DNA of 8,153 nucleotides from Arthrobacter sp. (GTDB lineage Bacteria > Actinomycetota > Actinomycetes > Actinomycetales > Micrococcaceae): the NCBI GenBank assembly GCA_030147325.1, contig JASLAA010000248.1, positions 1 through 8,153 on the forward strand, in the 5' to 3' direction. The notes beneath the pieces were generated by a model that was given only the letters and a program-made list of their open reading frames with translations, was not told the DNA's origin and searched no databases. Below are positions 6,623-8,153 of the stretch, in pieces. How positions within the stretch are numbered: the stretch's first letter is position 1; the number at the start of each line of letters is the position of its first letter. Both the position numbers and the translations under genes were made by a program.

Positions 6623-7536
6623 CAGTGCGTCAGCTCCCTCTCGTGGGGGACGTGACCGAGGGGTTCGATCTGGAAGGTGCAGTGTTGGATGCTGACATCG
6701 AAATGGCGGGCCACGCATTCCTGGAGTTGATCGAGGACGGAGTGAGCGGTGCCGTCCCGATAACACTCGTCGTCCACCACGATGTGCGCGGTCAGCACCG
6801 GCAGTCCGGTGGCTATCTCGCTGATGTGCAGGTCGTGGACATCGCGGACGTGAGGGAGGCGGGCGATATGAGCGCGTACTTCCTCGAGGTCGATGCCCAC
6901 CGGCGTGGATTCGAGCAGCACGTCGACGGTCTCCCGGAGGAGCCGCAGCGTGCGCGGGATGATGAGCGCTCCGATGAGCAGGGCGACGACGGCGTCCGCC
7001 CTCATCCATCCGGTCAGCAGGATCACGACGGCAGCCACGATGACCGCCACGGAACCGAGAGCATCGTTGAGGACTTCGAGGAAGGCCGCCCGCAGGTTGA
7101 AGTTCACGGTCCGGTGCCGAGCAAGGAGCCCGAGCGCCGCGAGGTTGCCCGCGAGTCCCACAGCGCCGAAGACCACCATCCCCTCGGCCGCGACGGCCTC
7201 GGGCGTGATCAGGCGGCGCACGCCTTCGACGAGCACATAGGCCCCGACGGCCAGCAGGAACGCGGCCTGCAGCAGGGCGGCGACGACCTCCGCTCGTCGG
7301 AACCCCCAGGAGCGGCGAGCGGTTGCTGGACGTGCCGCGAGGGTCGCTGCGGCCAGCGCCATGGCAAGGCCTGCTGCGTCGGTGAGGACGTGGACGGAGT
7401 CGAAGAGGAGCGCGAGGCTGCCTGTCCACAGTGCCCCGACGAGCTGGAGGACGAACACTCCGAGCGTGATCGCGAGGGCGCCGGCGAGTGGCCGCCTACC
7501 GCCGGCGCTGCCCGTCTCGTGGTGGTGGGATCCCAT
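6622..7536 (-). CDS. Cation diffusion facilitator (CDF) metal efflux transporter
   Basis: The protein has 304 residues from ATG 7536, giving the short His-rich start MGSHHHE usual in CDF exporters; a start at 7689 would add 51 Arg-rich residues unlike the family. Six membrane segments are readable at about 17-35, 41-60, 85-105, 119-138, 159-175 and 180-195, followed by a cytoplasmic ferredoxin-like domain (210-292) with HDLH at 234-237. CDF proteins export divalent metals (Zn, Cd, Co, Ni, Fe or Mn) by proton antiport. The TM2 metal site is H49/D53 in DSVHVLTDA. In TM5 the classical His is replaced: AFLEVLNDALGSV gives E154 and D158. The gene is first in an operon with the CmtR-like repressor, which fits metal-induced efflux. 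Substrate cannot be assigned from sequence. NFNLRAAFLEVLNDALGSVAV is strongly CDF-like, so the family call is firm. Confidence 0.92.
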   Translation of the reverse strand: MGSHHHETGSAGGRRPLAGALAITLGVFVLQLVGALWTGSLALLFDSVHVLTDAAGLAMALAAATLAARPATARRSWGFRRAEVVAALLQAAFLLAVGAYVLVEGVRRLITPEAVAAEGMVVFGAVGLAGNLAALGLLARHRTVNFNLRAAFLEVLNDALGSVAVIVAAVVILLTGWMRADAVVALLIGALIIPRTLRLLRETVDVLLESTPVGIDLEEVRAHIARLPHVRDVHDLHISEIATGLPVLTAHIVVDDECYRDGTAHSVLDQLQECVARHFDVSIQHCTFQIEPLGHVPHERELTH

Positions 7537-7542
7537 GCCCCG

Positions 7543-7548
7543 ATAGTA
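7543..7548 (-). promoter_or_regulatory. Candidate -10 box of the CDF-cmtR operon, leaderless start
   Basis: On the minus strand TACTAT ends 6 nt before the ATG at 7536, so the transcript would begin at or next to the start codon. The bases between contain only a poor SD-like GGGG too close to the ATG. Leaderless mRNAs are frequent in actinobacteria. The -35 area at 17 bp (GCGGTG) is a poor match. Confidence 0.4.
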
Positions 7549-7767
7549 CAGCGTGCAGTGAACAACACCGCTCGCCCCCGGCAGCGAGGCGCGGCAGCGA
7601 TCATCCGGCTCTTCATGCAGGGCGACCAGCGAGCGACGACGGGTAAGTGGTGGAACGCCGCGCCCTGCAGCACGTGTGATGAAGTTCATGGAGCCGTGTT
7701 CTTCCCTGCGTTGGTGCCGTCGACACCCTGATTACTGCCTGCGGCGTCCGCCACCGGCAATTCTTCG

Positions 7768-7797
7768 TTGCACGCCGTGCAAATTCACCTTTACGCT
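7768..7797 (+). promoter_or_regulatory. Promoter of the TetR gene with overlapping operator palindrome
   Basis: TTGCAC (7768-7773) and TACGCT (7792-7797) with an 18-bp spacer form a plausible housekeeping promoter. The -10 ends 6 nt before GTG 7804, so the mRNA would be leaderless; no SD is present before that GTG. TTGCACGCCGTGCAA at 7768-7782 is a perfect 7+1+7 palindrome that covers the whole -35 box and half the spacer, a typical place for a TetR-family autorepressor to bind. Confidence 0.6.
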
Positions 7798-7803
7798 TGG
7801 TTC

Positions 7804-8153
7804 GTGCTGAGTAGAACCGAGAAGGCGGAACCTCTGGGTCGCCGCGAACAGAACAAGATCGACACGCGTCGAGCAATCGCGGACGCTGCCTTCGACCTTG
7901 CGCGTTCCGTCGGTCCAGGCGCCTTCACCGTCGACCAGATCGCTGCGCGGGCCGGGGTGTCCCGGCGGACGTTCTTCAACTACTTCCACAGCGCAGAGGA
8001 CGCACTGACGGCCCGCACGGACGGCTTCCTCGAGCTGGCGCTGGAGGTCTTCGGTCGGATGCCGCATGACGAACCACTCTTCGATTCCATCGTGCGCGCC
8101 TTCACCGAGACCACCAGGATGGAAGGGCTGTCGCATCACGGTGAGCTGTTCCG
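7804..8153 (+). CDS. TetR/AcrR family transcriptional regulator, N-terminal part (3' end outside window)
   Basis: About 116 residues are visible; the frame is still open at the window edge. The N-terminal DNA-binding domain is clear: RREQNKIDTRRAIADAAFDL (13-32), then the helix-turn-helix VDQIAARAGVSRRTFFNYF (43-61) and SAEDALTAR (63-71). The FFNYF recognition-helix ending is common in actinobacterial TetR repressors. The ligand-binding domain is mostly outside the window, so the inducer and targets cannot be guessed. GTG 7804 is favoured because the -10 TACGCT lies 6 nt upstream (leaderless start). An in-frame GTG at 7777 would add nine residues but lies inside the palindrome and lacks an SD. 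The gene is divergent from the CDF operon. It probably represses itself through the palindrome at 7768-7782 and may control genes further right. Confidence 0.9.
   Translation, partial: MLSRTEKAEPLGRREQNKIDTRRAIADAAFDLARSVGPGAFTVDQIAARAGVSRRTFFNYFHSAEDALTARTDGFLELALEVFGRMPHDEPLFDSIVRAFTETTRMEGLSHHGELF

Larger units (their letters stand above)
7537..7803. other. Divergent intergenic region between the CDF and TetR genes
   Basis: This 267-bp stretch carries the regulatory sites for both flanking genes. At the CDF end the minus strand has TACTAT (7548-7543) ending 6 nt before ATG 7536; no good -35 is visible. At the TetR end are a promoter and palindrome, listed separately. In the middle, TGCAGGGCG (7616-7624) and CGCCCTGCA (7661-7669) form a 9-bp inverted repeat around a 36-nt loop, of unknown meaning. 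No convincing gene is seen: the short frame from ATG 7615 to 7731 has no ribosome binding site or recognisable product. Confidence 0.5.

Noticed and set aside
7537..7689. Upstream start for the CDF protein at 7689
   Set aside because: It would add 51 Arg-rich residues not typical of CDF proteins; ATG 7536 gives the usual short His-rich N-terminus and follows a -10 box.
6610..7731. Plus-strand open frame of 373 codons antisense to the CDF gene
   Set aside because: Asp/Gly/His-rich shadow without a known domain; the minus strand encodes a six-segment CDF transporter.
7615..7731. Small plus-strand frame of 38 codons containing a CxxC motif
   Set aside because: No ribosome binding site and no recognisable product; it is part of a longer antisense shadow.

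Overview
The window is about 8.2 kb of high-G+C DNA with dense coding, GTG and TTG starts, promoters with TANNNT-type -10 boxes, and hairpin terminators without U-tracts. The recognisable proteins point to an actinobacterium: an FprA-type ferredoxin reductase, a CmtR-type metal sensor, an M23 peptidase with a proline-rich tail, and an ExaC/AldB-type aldehyde dehydrogenase with a DUF779 partner. The genus cannot be fixed from sequence alone; Micrococcales or Corynebacteriales are reasonable guesses.

Layout. (1) 1-776 (+): 3' part of an FprA-like NADPH-ferredoxin/adrenodoxin-type reductase, cut by the window edge. (2) 839-2185 (+): a GAF-domain regulator with a C-terminal winged-helix-like region instead of the AAA+/Fis part of AcoR-type activators. 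(3) 2316-4112 (+): a secreted M23 (LytM-like) peptidase with a long Pro-rich, then acidic, tail containing three near-identical 57-bp repeats. (4) 4274-5797 and 5806-6243 (+): an operon of an NAD-dependent acetaldehyde dehydrogenase (exaC/aldB type) and a DUF779 protein, behind a promoter region with a perfect 15-bp palindrome. (5) 6249-6291: a strong hairpin that can serve as a two-way terminator between convergent operons. (6) 7536-6308 (-): an operon of a cation diffusion facilitator (CDF) metal exporter and a CmtR-like ArsR/SmtB repressor, overlapping by one base. (7) 7804-8153 (+): the 5' part of a TetR-family regulator, divergent from the CDF gene, with a perfect 15-bp palindrome over its -35 region.

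How they may work together. The GAF regulator, ALDH and DUF779 protein look like one aldehyde (probably acetaldehyde/ethanol) oxidation module: sensor, enzyme and accessory protein, with the upstream palindrome as candidate regulator site. The peptidase gene sits between regulator and enzyme and looks functionally separate (cell-wall remodelling). The CDF/ArsR pair is a self-contained metal-efflux unit; its sensor keeps the CmtR Cys57/Cys61 pair but has a His-rich C-terminal end where CmtR has its third Cys. I see no CRISPR array, tRNA, rRNA, insertion sequence or phage gene. The most informative items are the paired palindromic operators, the regulator architecture, the DUF779 insertion, and the altered metal-ligand positions in both the sensor and the CDF exporter.
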